64,000 bases of DNA from Brachypodius melanocephalos (Eukaryota; Chordata; Aves; Passeriformes; Pycnonotidae). The notes beneath the pieces were generated by a model. That model had not been told where the DNA came from. It saw only the letters and a program-made list of their open reading frames with translations, and ran no database searches. A program made the position numbers and the translations under genes. Positions 23,997 to 36,989 of this stretch are shown piece after piece. The stretch lies in NCBI GenBank assembly GCA_013398615.1, contig VZSR01003022.1, forward strand, positions 4,967,697 through 5,031,696, read 5' to 3'. The first letter of the stretch is position 1; each line of letters begins with the position of its first letter.

Positions 23997-26900
23997 TAAT
24001 TACAATCCATTCTTCCCTGAGCAAGTGTTTTGCGGTTTGGGCTTGAGGAGCAGAGGGTTCAGGAATTCCGCTCTCTCTCCTGGTTCTCATTTGGTGAAAA
24101 GCATCATCTTGTCTGGTGCTATGTTTCTGGAAGGGAGTTCTGATGGCCGTGGTCTTACTTTGAGATGTGTCAGCCCTGACTTTGGCCAGCTGGTGCCCAA
24201 TAAGTCTGTGAGTCTGATCTATGCTGTCTTGAGGGCAAAATCCAGAATGAAGACAATGCTTCAAGCATATTGGTAGTTGCCTTCCAGTGGTCAAATGGTT
24301 GTTTCACAGATGCAATGTTTCTGTCCCATCTCTCCAAGGCACTGAGCTGTGTTAGCAGTTTGTGAGCCAAGGACCTTGTCTCTGAAATCCAGCAATTTCC
24401 CAGGACAGAGGACAGCACCAGCCTGCAGCCCAGAGCTTCTTCTGAGCATCCCTGATGCATCAGTGCTCAAAGCACAGCTCTGAACTGCAGTGTCAGACCC
24501 ATCCCACTGACCAGTGCACTCCCAACTCCACTGTGCCATTTTACATCTCATCTATGAATGGCTCCTGGGGTTCAGGAGTTTCTGGGGTGCAGCAGCAGTG
24601 ACATATCCTATTGACAGAGAGTCAGCAGCCTGTGCCATGGGGTGTTGGCAAAGTGCCTGTTCAGGCTGTGATGCAGACTGCCAGATCAGAAAAATTCTGC
24701 ACACATTACTGGTGTCGCTTATCCTCTTTATCTCAGGGATGTAAATGATAAGGAATGACCTTTGTGTGCTCATCCCAGGCCAGGCTGAGATTTGGACCAT
24801 TCTTAGTCCCTTTGGAGCTGCAGAGGCTGTGGTTATGCTGGTTGGAAGATGGGGATTTGTTTGGTGTGAAGCAGGTGTGCTGCTCCCTGCCTGTGCTTGC
24901 CCTGGGTGTGTGGGTGTAGGGGAGGAAAATTACTTTTTGAAAGTAAGAAATACTTGGGAGTTTCTCTGCCCTGCTGCTCCTCGAGTGGCTGAATCCCCAC
25001 CAGGAGAGTGTGGGGTCCCAGCCTTGTGCTCTGCACACCTAAACACCATCACTGCACTGAAGGTCTGAGATCTTTCTGCACAGATGTAAACTGATTTGGG
25101 GGTTTTAAGCATTTTTTGAGACTTAACTGCATTTGTATTTGAAATGACAAGTTCTGAATAACTCTTGGCTCAATGTACAGGCAAAAGGGTGAGCGATCAG
25201 ATGTGCTGAGTCAGTGAGTTCTCCACAAAGGCTGCACTACCCCAGCCCCAGTATTGTTTTCTTTGGTCCCTTTCCAAAGCCCAGGGCTGGTGCCCCAGCA
25301 GGGAGAGCGATGGCTTGGCTCACAGCTCCCTCTGCCGGGACCAGGTCTGGGAGAGCAGGATGGGACCCACAGCCCGCTGGGATCCACTGCTGCCAGCAGG
25401 ACCAGCACCCTCAGGCCAGTTTTCAGGTGAGGTTTTGATCACGAAATTCACCCTCTTCCTCATGCACATGTAAATCTCATCCAAGCCCTCTGCCCTTTTT
25501 CTGGATAACTGCCAGAGCACCAGCTGCCCACCATGAACCAGTCCCAATTTCCCCAGGGATGGATTGTGTCTTTGGGTCTGTGCTGAGTGCAGGAGGGGAG
25601 TGATTTGTCATGGCTCATTCCAGTGCAATGCGAACCAGTTTATCCCAGCAGATGACAAAGAGAAGTAGGTCTATTGGCTTGGCACCCACTGGAGACTTTA
25701 GCAGGCTAAGCATTGGGATTTGGAGGGTATTTCAGAGCTGGGGTGTGCACACTCCCTAACTTTTGCTGCTTTGCTTAGGAGCAGCCAAGCAGTTCCTGAT
25801 GTTGAGCTGACGCTGACAGAGATCTTTTCTCCCAACTTGTCTTTCCTTCAAAGAGCCAGTGAAAGGTTTGGTCACATGACAGTACCCAAGTGCAATGGAG
25901 CATGTCCCTGCATAGCTAAGAACAAGCCCAGAAATGCCACTTGGGATCATCAAGCTCTGAGATCAATGTGGTCACCTCTGTGATGCAGGGAGAGACCAAA
26001 ACTGAGCTGTGGCATCAATGCAGTGTGGCAGAGCCCATGAGATGGGCTCTGTGGGATGAAGAGGGTGGTCTGTGGACATGGGGTGGCTGTCATTAGCACC
26101 AAAAGCCCCAGAACAAGCACCTGCATTTAGATCTCATGTATGTTCCTTGTCTTGAGGTTTGGTCCATGGTTTCCAACCAGGTTTGTCCTACAAAGTGTGG
26201 GGCCACAGCCCTTGCAGGACACAACATCCAAAGCCCTGGCCAAAGAGATGTTTTCTGCATTCCAACCCCTCCTGTGCAGCTGGGTTGCTGCATCCCACTG
26301 GGCTCATGATGGAGCCAGGCTCCTCTTGCCCTGGGCATGAGACGGGAACATGGCTGTCCCCAGGTTCTCAGAGCTCAACTTGCCCTGTGGGTGCTCTGCT
26401 CATCGGAGTTTCCACGGGGAAATCTCACAGTGCTCATTACACTCCACAACCGAGAACAACAAGCTCCTTTCGGAGAGGGTGCTTGTGAAAGCAGGGTGGA
26501 GGCCAGGGCTGGCACACCCTGGAGAACACCCTTAAATACCCTTCCAAACAGAAACCCATCCAGGCAGCAGGTTTCCCTGACCCGCTGCTGCCAACGAACA
26601 AACAGCACCCCTTGTCCCTGCCTGTGGCACCAGAGGAGTCAGACACAGGGCAGGTGCTGCAGTGGATGGCAGCATGTCCCCATCAGGGAACCAGTGATCC
26701 TGGGGATGGTTGTCCTGTAATGCCCCAAGTCACAAATCCCAAACTGCCCTGTGCCTGTGTTAAATGGGACTTCCCAGCAAAACCAGTCCGCTTGGGTTTA
26801 GCTTGGACACGTGTTTCCTTGTGCCTGATGGTGTAGGGAATGGAGAAAGGCCAATGGCCCATGCCAATGGTCCAGCCATGGCATGGACACTCCATCCTTG

Positions 26901-29314
26901 AGCTGGATAGCCCCAGCTCCTCCACTGAAGGAGCACTGCTCACAAAAGTGATGCTGATTTCCAGGCCCTGCTTTTATCCCCAGGCAGCTGCTGCAAGGGG
27001 GGGATGTATTGGGACTCATTAGCATTCAGATGCTCCAGACTACAGTCTGGAGTGGGGAGAGAGCAGGGGAGGTTTTTGGCGGTGACTGAGGTCGTACGGT
27101 GGTGGTGTTGGAGATGTGAGTTTGCAGGCACCATTGCAGCATTCTTGCTCGGCTGCTGGGTACCACTGCTGGCCCATGGGGATGTGGCTGCTTCCCCAGG
27201 CTTCTGGCAGCACCAGGTTATTGACTGCTGCCCTTGGATGGAATGTGTGCTCAGCCTTGCCATGTGGGACTGACATGGGAAGTGAGAAGGACATCGACCA
27301 CAGGACACCAGGTAGGACACACTGGACACTAAATAGGTCCTACAGGCGGAGGCATTTTCCAGGGAGAGGCATTTTTCTTGGGCTGGAGCATCTTGTCCTC
27401 AGCCCTGCATGGTGCTCCTCTTCCCCAGTCTCACCTGGAGTTGGTGACAGCAATGGTGTCCACACTGGAGGGTGACTCTGGGGTCCAGGACCTGCCAGGC
27501 CAGCGTGGGCCACTTCACCCCACTTGCTTAACTATTTCCTGCCCATCCCACCAGGGCTTCACTTCCTGGCCTAGCAGCTGAGTAATGCATGGCTGCAGGG
27601 AGGTGCATGGCCAGGATGGAGGCAAGGAGCAAGAGAATTGTTGCAGAGCACCCTCAGCATGCTCTGGCTTTGCTGTGCCTTGCATGGTGTCCCCTGGCAG
27701 CCCAGCACAGGGATGGATGTGGCACTGATACGGCCTGGTTTGGATGCAGCACTCATGGGAGCCTTGCAACTGCTTTTGAGAGTCTCCTTGGCTATTCCCA
27801 AAACTAAAGTGCCCCAAAAGACAGGAGCATGGACACAGTTCAACATGTCCTCCCAGTGACACAGTTGCTGAATGGGCTGGGAAGTAGGAGAAGTTAAAGG
27901 GCCATTTTATTTAAATTCTGACTTAAGATATTGAAAATATACTTGGACTTCCATCTACTCTTGTGCCCATGACACAGGCAATTTGTTACACAGAAAAGAA
28001 GTTAGAAAGGGATTTTAATGAGAATAGAAAACTGACTATGCTCACAAGCACAAGACATAGCCACATGCACACAATGACCAGCCCAGGTTTCCACACAACC
28101 CTCAGCCTTTATCCCCTTATCTGTTTTCCCATGTTTGTTCCTCTTCCAAACACCTTGATCCCTCATTTTCCACCTCTGTACGGTTCATTACACAAGCATT
28201 CCCTACTAAGTAATCCCAAAATGTTCTTCCCACCACCACATAATGTATCTCACCCCTCTAAGAAGTGACACCTCCCTTCCAGGGGCAAATAATTTTCTAC
28301 ATTTGCAATTCATAAATTTTCTACTTAATGCAATTCATAACTACTAGCAAAATATAAAGCAATGCCATGGATTCTGACACCAGTTCTCTCAGGGCTGGAG
28401 TGAGCTCCCTGGTACCCATTGTCCTGGTACTCATCAACCAGGCTTGCTCCCAAGAAGGAGCACAGGGACACACCTGCAGATGGCACTGAGCATCCCAGGG
28501 GGGAGCCAGGGCAGAGAAAGGTGTGAGGCATCACCAGTGCCCTGAGCCCACTCTGGATCCATTCCAATGGGCACTGACAGTACTGCTGGAAAAAAAATGT
28601 GCTTGGAGCACAGGCACCACCTGATCGTCTCAGGTCATCATCCAGGACATCATTGTCCCCAGCTGCTCAACATCCCTGGTTTCCCATGACACCCGGGCTC
28701 TGGCACAGCCCTGAAACCAGCAGTGAGGATGGGCTCACAGAAACACTGCTGCAGGGAAATTGAAACTGGGAACTATTTTAGGAGGATAGAGCTGGCTTTG
28801 TGCCACTCCACATGCTGGGGTGAGAACACTGAGCAGTCAGGCACAGCCCCAACACCACAACATCCCCTGCATGAACAAAGGGTCAGCTCAGCAGGGACAT
28901 GTGGGTCCAGGGCTGATGGCAGGTGGGAAACCCTCATCAGCTGGGACAATACCAAGAGTGGCTCCTCAGTAGTGCTGGTAGCTGTAACCATGCTGTGCCT
29001 GGGGCAAACACCTGCACTGCAGGATTGAGGCTCTGGATGGCCTATACATCCTGCTCTGGACACTTTGGTGGGAGAAAGCTGGGGGCAAAGGCACTGAGGG
29101 GGCTGTGGGACTCTTGGCTGGTGTGGGGCCAAGACAGTGACTGTCACTGTGGCACTGCCTGGCCTGTGGCACCGGGGATCCCTGCTCACAGAGCTTGAGC
29201 TCCAGGGTGCCTCTGAGGGCTGTGGTGATCCCAGCTTTCATCATTATCTCTCACTTTCTTGGAGTGACAGACAACCTTTCTGCTGCTCCTGATCTCTAAG
29301 CTTTAACCTTTCAG

Positions 29315-29366
29315 ACTGTACTTCGACAACAACTATATGCTCCTGCTGCAGGACACCAAGCTCTAA
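29315..29366 (+). other. Isolated terminal-exon-like sequence (speculative)
   Basis: A good acceptor (ctaagctttaacctttcag) is followed by a phase that reads LYFDNNYMLLLQDTKL and then TAA. The composition looks protein-like and the end, DTKL, resembles a class I PDZ ligand. It would be in frame if joined to the USH1G exon 2 donor at 22927, giving an extended tail. That phase agreement has a one-in-three chance of being accidental and I recognise no homologue, so it may well be noise. Confidence 0.15.
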
Positions 29367-30544
29367 CACATCAGCACACCACACAGCCAGCCAAGCCACC
29401 CAGCCCAGAAAGTCCTGGTGGGAGCAGGAGCAGCCATCACCAAAGGAGACCTGGGTGAAGGCTGGGCCACCCAGTTCCTCATGGACTGCACTGGCTGGAC
29501 CAGCAAGCGCAGGGCTGCCAGGGCGGCATCCAGCCCTGAAATCACCTAAACCCAGACAGTAAGCAAACATGGATGGACTTCCCAAGGGTCCCATCTTGTC
29601 TCTGTTGAGGCTGCAGCCACTGCTGCCTGGGCAGAGGTAGCAACAGTCTCAGCACGACACTGCTCTGGTCCAAGGACGGGCTCTGCCCTCGCAGGAGGCG
29701 CCAGCAACAGATCTGTCTGCCACAACATCCCTTTGTTCCCATCCATTATCTCTATCCCAGGAAACAGCAAAAAACTGGGCAGGCATGATCATGTCCAAGT
29801 AGAGCCTGGGACCCTCGCACATGCTCATCCCCCAGGACACTGCCCTGGGCTCTCTGGCTGTGTTTTGGAAATGCACCCACATCTGGGATGGCCGAATTTC
29901 ACCATCCCCATCCCCGGAGTGCAATGCCATCAGCTGTGCGCAGTGCTGGTGACCAGCGCAGAGGAAAGTGCAGGAATTCCAGAATGCCAAAAGGCCTGAA
30001 CAGGGCAGAAGGCAGATTCTGGAAGCCAGCCTGATGCTGCCTTTTATGTCTGCGGTGATAAACCCACTGTCCGTCCCTTCTCCACAGCCACAAACAACCC
30101 CTGAGCCGTGGCTCAGCTGACCCGGGGTGGCTGCAGGTCACAGCACCGGAGTCAGACGGGGATGCCACCCCCAAACCCTTCCACATCCCTGGCACTGCAG
30201 ACCTACCATACCAACACCCCTTATTTCAGCACCTCGACCCCCCTAGTGCTTTGGAGCAGACTTCCCAGGAAAAGGGAATCCCTTGGGGTCCCACGAGGCC
30301 AGGGAAGGCTGAGCAGCACGGCTGCCCACTTGGGGAGGGATGGGGAGCTGCACAGGGCACTGATGACCCATCGGAGCCGCTACCTCCGGAGGAGCAGGGA
30401 GCCCAGCCCTCGGCCCCGCTCAATAACCAAGCTAACGAGAGCCGCTGTCAACAAGTCCGCAGCTCCCCAGCCGGCGCAGGAAGGACGCCTGTTCCAGGGA
30501 TCCGGGAGGAGAAACCTGTTTCACTGACCTTGCTCCATCACCGC

Positions 30545-30830
30545 CTTCCTGGCTGTGCCGTGGGCGTTTGGGCTGCGGCGGGGGGCGAGCGGCTCGGCGG
30601 CCCCTCAGGAGCACGGCGAGGAGGAGGAGGAGGAGGAGGAGCGGGGCTGGGGCCGCATCGCCGGCGGGCCGGGGCGCGGGGGACGCGCCGGGCGGGAGGG
30701 ACGGAGGGCGAGCCCCCGCTCCGTCGATGCCGAACCTTGGCGCGGCTCCTCGCCTGCCTGCGGAGCCTCGCTCCACCCCTCCTCCGCTAATAAAGCCTCC
30801 GCCGCGCCGGTCCCTCCTTTAGCACTGACT
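30545..30830. promoter_or_regulatory. Orphan CpG island
   Basis: A strongly GC-rich, CpG-dense stretch (repeated gcgcgg, ccggcg and gcggcg cores) stands out from its surroundings, 6.5 kb after USH1G and 10 kb before FADS6. On the minus strand it runs into ATGGAGCAAG followed by GTCAGTGA, which is a start codon plus a plausible splice donor at 30528. It could therefore be the promoter and first exon of an unrecognised minus-strand transcript. The minus-strand translation contains a Leu-rich run, but this comes from the GAG repeat and is not good evidence of a signal peptide. Confidence 0.5.
30618..30641. repeat. (GAG)8 microsatellite
   Basis: Eight uninterrupted GAG units inside the orphan CpG island. 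This type of trinucleotide run is often length-polymorphic. On the minus strand it would encode a Leu run in one frame. Confidence 0.9.
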
Positions 30831-31455
30831 CACCAGCTGACCCAGCCCAATCCCCGAACTGCCCCGCACTTCCATTTTCTGACCTACAAAGCCCGGCTCA
30901 TCCCCACCACTCTCCTGCTCCTTTACATAAGAGCTCCCAGGTCCAAACCAAACCCTGCGGCACTGGGACACTCTCAATGGATGCCCGAGGGGTGACACTG
31001 GGTGCTCGATGGCGGAGTACGGGCTCGGTCACCCGTGCCCAGGGAAGTGGACCTTGGCTGTGGTTTCGTGGGTGCTGCATAGCCCTCGAGGGCACTCGCT
31101 GACACCCACAAACAGCATCTCCCAGGGGCTTTGCTCGCGTTTCAGGGGCTGGGAAGAGGAGGTGAGCAGCAGGTGCTGTTTTTGGCATGGTGTCCTGCCT
31201 GCTTTAGTGCCAGGGAATGCCAACCCCGCTGTCTTGGTGCTTTGGCACCCCTCCAGTAGCCCCGAAACCCAGACAGTCGGGTTTGGAAAGCAGGCCAGAG
31301 ATGGCTGGGGAGGTGAAGGCTTTATTGGCACCTGTCAGACTGATGGGATGTGCTGGACTCATCTCCACTACTGGTCAGGGAACATCTCTGGCCACATCCT
31401 GCCCCTTCTCCTCTCCTCTCCTCTCACCTTGGAAAAGCATAAAAACATGCTGCCT

Positions 31456-31505
31456 NNNNNNNNNNNNNNNNNNNNNNNNNNNNNNNNCCCCCCCCCCCCC
31501 CCCCC
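31456..31505. other. Sized assembly gap (32 N) with adjacent C18 run
   Basis: Thirty-two undetermined bases (31456-31487) abut an uninterrupted run of 18 C (31488-31505). The odd gap length suggests it was estimated rather than arbitrary. Sequencing probably failed in a longer poly-C/poly-G tract. Confidence 0.95.
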
Positions 31506-34500
31506 AATTTCTTTCACAAACAATGACAAATGCTGCTTCGTGTGAAGCAGGACTCTGCTCCAAAAGGTCCTGGGGTGGAGGATGAGCATCCTTGGGTCAC
31601 AGTGGGGATCAGGTGACAGCACCTGCCAGCATCTCTGCCGGAAGGCTGCAGGGTGGAGGGCCCCCAGGGTACTCAGAAGATGCAGGGATTCCCAGGGAGT
31701 GAGACCGCGGAGCTTTGTGTCCCAGGACTGGATGCAGTGCCAAGCCAGGATGGGTTGGGACAGGAGCTGGCTCAGCCGTGGCCCAGCACGGCCTGACGTA
31801 AGAGGTTATACAATGCAGTGCAGGCAGGGTGCTGGGAGCAGCATCAGCATGTCTGTGACCAGAGCCCTGCTCCGGCTCCAGGATAACACCTACAAGAATG
31901 GGAACAGCCCTGCCCTGTGCTGGGCATCCCGCACAAAAACCTGGGGTGGCAGTGAGGGCCCCTTGACCCTCCCCAGGAGGCATTTTGGAGGTGCCAAGAT
32001 AGGCTCCCTGGTGCCAGTGGAGCATCATGGCTCCTCCCTGCTGGCACCAGGTGAGAGATCAGCCCCCGGTATTCGAGGCAGGCGGCTGAAGGTGTTACTC
32101 ACCTGGCCCGGGGCTGCTCTGCTCCGCCGGGCAGAGATGCCACGTGCTCAAACTGCCTTTCCCAAGGGAGGATCAGCCAGTGCCTCCTGGGTGGCTTTCC
32201 ATGCCAGGGGGAATGAGCAGGTTCCCAGCCCTCCCCAGGCATCCCACAGACACCAGGGGCTGGAGGAGGTGACATGGAATGGGTGTCTTCTCTGAAGGGT
32301 ACCACAAGCTTGCTATCTCACCACCCCAGGGACAGGTGATGCCAATCCTGTGTCAGCCCTGACAGCAGGATAAGGCTGTGATGGGACTGAAGGCTAAAAG
32401 AATTACCTTTTTCTCCTGTTTCTTTCCAAAATTATTATGTATGTAAAGAAGGGGTGGGAGCTGGCAGCTCTGACTCTCTCTCCTCAGATGTCCCCCCCCA
32501 CCCTGGATCCCCACTGGCCCTGGCACCAGCAAAGCATTCCCAGGGGACTGAGGGCAATCTGCCCTGCACTTCCCTGGGACAGAGAACCGGCATGGGAACC
32601 CACTCACAGTATCGCTGTAGACTTGTCTTTTGGAAAGGTAATTTTGTTGCCCAGAGGACTTTTTACTATGAGAAAGGAAGACCTACTGCTAGGGGAAAGC
32701 AGAGCTTATAGGGGTATTTTTATTATGTCTGACAGCAGGTTTTCTCCCACTCTGGAGCAAATGGAATGTGCTCCTAGGTGACAAGTTGTCCCGTGGGATT
32801 GGGAAAAGCCATCAATTCATATGAACCTGAGATTTTCCATGAGCTTCAAGGAGGCTGGTTTCACCTCTTTTTCCAACAAAACATGAATCTTAGTCACCTC
32901 TCTCCCAGCAAATTTCCCAGTTTTCTGAGGGCATCACCTTTGCCACATGCCAGAAGGAAATATTCTTCTTGGAAGCGGGGCCAGGGCTATATATTCCCAG
33001 AACTGCCTCCGGCCTCTCTTGGTAAATTCTGCTATCAGCTCCCTGCCTGGCTCCAGCTGGCCATGGCCCAGCCAGAGATGTGGCTACAAGATGCCTTCTG
33101 TATTTTCCGGCAGATCCAGCTGCCCTTGAGCCTCCTGGGCTGGCAGGTGCCAGGGTTGTGCTGGTGGCACCGTGTGAGCCCTGTGTGTGTTTTGGAGGAA
33201 GCCCCTGGGCTGTGCCAAGGGCCCCGTGATGCTCGTGGTGCTGCCGTAGGCGCTGCAGGAGGCCAGCCTTATCTCACCTTGTGCCGATCTTGGCTCATTG
33301 TTGATTGTTCTCTTCCCAATCAGGAAGAAAGGTAAAAACAAACCCTACTTTTTCTGCAGAAGTGCTCTCTGAGTTTCCATGCCTGATGTCACTGTCCAGG
33401 TGTGACACTCCAGGGGCAGCAAGGACCCTCTGGAGGCACGTGATTATCCGATGGACCAGAAGAGCCCTTGCAGGATGAAGCAATGGCTTTAGGACTGAGC
33501 TCTTGTTCATTTTGCACCCAGCCTCGTCCCTGTCATCTTGCTCTCCCTGAGCCCTCCAGCCCAGCACCTCCGAGAACCAGAGGATGGAAAACCCTGGAAA
33601 TCTGGTGAGGATGCTGAGGATGGCTTAGAGGCCCTCTGGTTCCCTGGGCTGGCAGGGCAGCCAGCTCTGCCTGCCACAACAGCTTCTACACCCACAGTTT
33701 AACCCTAACCTGGTTTCTATTCTAAGCCCTATTTTTTTTTCACGGGCCTCCTCCCTCTTTTGCTGTGCCCCACTTTGCCCTCCTGCCAGTGAGCTCTGGC
33801 TGCTGCTGACCCCGATCCCAGCAAAACCTGGCTGAAGTCAGTAATAAAATGCACCAGTGAGGTGAGGTTGCTTGGGTCAGGGTGGCTCCTGCTTCCCCAG
33901 GCTGGGATTAAGGAGCTGCACATTGGATTTACCTGCAATAGCTTATGGTGGGAGGGGAAAAGCAGAAGGAATGGGGCCAGGGAGACTTTTCTTTAATGGG
34001 AAAACCAGTTGGAGGATTAACAGCTTTCCTGGTGTTTTCTTAGTGGGCTGCAAAAATGCTGTTTTTAAGGCACTGGGGATGGAAAGTAGCTTCTTCACCC
34101 GGTGCTGCTGGCAGGGCTGAGTTTGAAGCCATATACCAGCCAAAGCTGACCCACAACCTCTTCAGGGCTCCTCCAGATATTCCCTTAGTCAATTGGGATC
34201 CAGAGCACCACTCTTCCAAAGGTATCATTAAAAGAATCATGTTTTTCTGAGCTAACTGGTTCTATGGGTCTGGCTGTGCTGATGAAATAGCTGCTAGGCA
34301 GCATGTGAGTTATCCCTCTGGATGGCAGGGAGCATTGGGCACTCGCTTGGAAGAAGAAACAAAAACTGCCCTTGGTGAGTGCCTAGTTCAGCATGGCTCT
34401 GGTGTGCTGCCTGTGCCCACTGGGAAGGATGTAATGGACAAAGTGGACACACCGAGTGCTGATTGGATGTGCTCCTAGCTGAGACAGACCCTCTCCTCAT

Positions 34501-36945
34501 CCCCTCATCTCAACTGTAATCTCTGCGCAGCAGCCAAAAGTGGAGAAAAAAGGTTACAGCCACACGAGACCAGCGAGGTGGGGATACATTCTTGGAGTCC
34601 AGATGGATTTGGGCAACTCTTTGGCTCCAAATCAACTTTCCAGCCCGAATGAGTGACGCAGCACATTGGATTCCCAGCCCAACTGGGTGGCTCACTCCCT
34701 TCCAGCACTGCCTCCCAGGCATGGCTGGTTACATCATGGCCCTGGCTGCCCTCGCCTACCCTGCGGCCGGAGCAGCGTGGGATTGGGCACCTGCCCGGGG
34801 ACTGTGGCAGGCAAATTACTGTTTGCACCCAGGGTAGCACCAACCTGCCATGCCAGGGAAAAGCATGGACACAGGCCCAGAGGAGGGCAGTGCCCATCTC
34901 AGGTGCAGGGGCTGCATTGTGCAATCTCTCCTCTTGCCAATTAAAGCTGTACTTGGGGTTCTTAATGAGCAGGGAGCTTTCTGTCTTGCAGGAAATCCTG
35001 GTTTCCATGAATTCAAGGTATCCTGATACCACAAAGAACAGGAACAGAGTAAAGACACAGGTACTTTCCCACCTTAGCTCTACTTTCCGAAACTGGGCAA
35101 ATGCAACAGCCCCAGAAGAGCTTGTTAAAAAACTCCTGGGAGAGAAAGGAAGAGGCACTCGGCCTTGAGCCCTGCACTCCCTCCCAGGCCCTTTCCCTTC
35201 TGGCATGTGAAGCCAGCAATGGAAGCTGGCAGGGAGAACTGTCCCCCAAAAGCAGATGTGGGTACTGACACTCAACCACCCTGGCAAACCATCCTTGCTC
35301 AGTCACAGATCAGCCCAAGGTGGCAAGTGCCAGCTAATGCCATCCTGGGGTCTACATCCTCCTTCTGCACACTGAGGCAGTTGGAAACGTCTCTCTGTCC
35401 TCAAGAGGGCAGAGGATGGAGCCTGGAGTTACGCTGCCTGCACGGAGTGGTAAAAATGTTGTGTGGGCGTCTGATAAGGAGCTGCTGGCCCGGGTGCCTG
35501 CCTGCAGGGACATGTGTTGGGGACCAGAAGGACACTTGGCAGCTGGGAAGGCTGGGGTTGGGTAGCGCCATGTTTACAAGTAGAAACATTTAATTTTTGA
35601 GGACTGGAAGTGTAGAGTTGTGTCCAGGAGCATCATTCCAATTGCTGGCTGCTGACTGGAACTGGAGCCATGGCTGGTTCCCTCCTCAGGATCTTGACAG
35701 GACCCCCACAGAACTTCAGCATTACAGAACAGCTTCCAGGCTGGCAGGAGAGAAGACTCGACCATGCCTTGGTGGCACTGTTGGTGGCAGGCTCAGCATC
35801 ATGGCAGTGGAGAAGGACGGAGCCCACGGCCTCTGCACCGCGCACCTGTGTTGGGTAACACCTGGCCAGGCGGTGACGCCAGGGACACAGGGGTGGGGGC
35901 AAGCAGTTTCGGTCGGGGCAAGAGCAGAGGCATCCAAACCAGTGATTACCTTGGCTCTGAGCTGCTAAGTGGAGGAAGTCTGTGATTAGTTGACACCTCC
36001 AGCCAGGCTTTGGATTTTAAGCTGGGCTGGAGCAGGGGTGGATGACAACTGCTTTATTCACTGCTGATATATAAAACTGAAAACACAGCCTAGGTACAGT
36101 ATCAGGATATGCTGATGGTGGATATGCAGTGAGTCCCCAGGGTCTTTGGGGGTGCTCATGGGGAAAGGTGGGTTTTGGTGCTGTGGCTTTGAGCCCTGGG
36201 CTGGGATATCCAAGGGCTCAGGGCAGGGCTTTGTGTTGACTTTGGTTTCGATGTGCTTTGGATAAACCTCTCTTCACCAACCACTGCTGTCAGTCTCATG
36301 CAGACTTGAGAAGTAAAGAAATTACACCTGGTGCTTCTCCCTGAGCCTTGGGATTCTTGTGTTTGCAGGTGGCTACTAGAAAGGGAAGAGGGGAGGTGGT
36401 TTGTGTTTGGACCCATGGCATAGCTGATACCAGGCATGTGTTTAACTCCACGCAGGGAAGAATCTCTCACTCTGCCAGGCTGTCCCAAGGGTCTGTCCCC
36501 ACCCTGCAAGTGGAGGGATATTTGTGGTCTATCCCCACAGCACAGCAGCACTCTGCCCTAGCCAGGACCCAGAGGACCATCGTCCCAGCCCTGGAGCCAG
36601 AAGGGCCCAGGCTCTACAATGCCAAGTAGCCCCTAAAGCTTGCAGGAGTGAGAAGTTAGGTTGATGTCTTCATACCTGACTGCTGCTGGCTGGTAAATCC
36701 CAGCTGTTCTCACCTCAGGGTGAGCATCACTGAGGTTTGTCAGAGCAATCCCCCACCTACATCCTCTCCATCACCCATCTTGAGGTCAAATGGATGTGAA
36801 AAACACAGTAGCAATGAAGAGGATGGTGTCAATGACACTGAGGGTGTGGGGCCTCCAACCCCTTTCTGTCTGGACAATGTCCTCTGAGGGGTTTTGCCAT
36901 TCAGCCACTTCCATGCGGAGGTGCCGGGGAGCGCAGGGCAGCACT

Positions 36946-36989
36946 AGACCAACACAGAGGCTGGATAAGACCAACACAGGGGCTGGATA
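36946..36989. repeat. 22-bp tandem duplication
   Basis: Two copies of a 22-bp unit (AGACCAACACAGAGGCTGGA plus TA) differ at one position, where the second copy has G for A. It is recent local slippage or duplication with no coding role. Confidence 0.85.

Noticed and set aside
30432..30776. Minus-strand open stretch with a Leu run resembling a signal peptide
   Set aside because: The Leu run comes directly from the (GAG)8 microsatellite read on the other strand, so it is not evidence of secretion.
34505..35287. 260-codon open stretch on the minus strand
   Set aside because: The longest in the gene-free interval, but no motif, domain or family resemblance, no CpG island at its start, and a length possible by chance in 64 kb.
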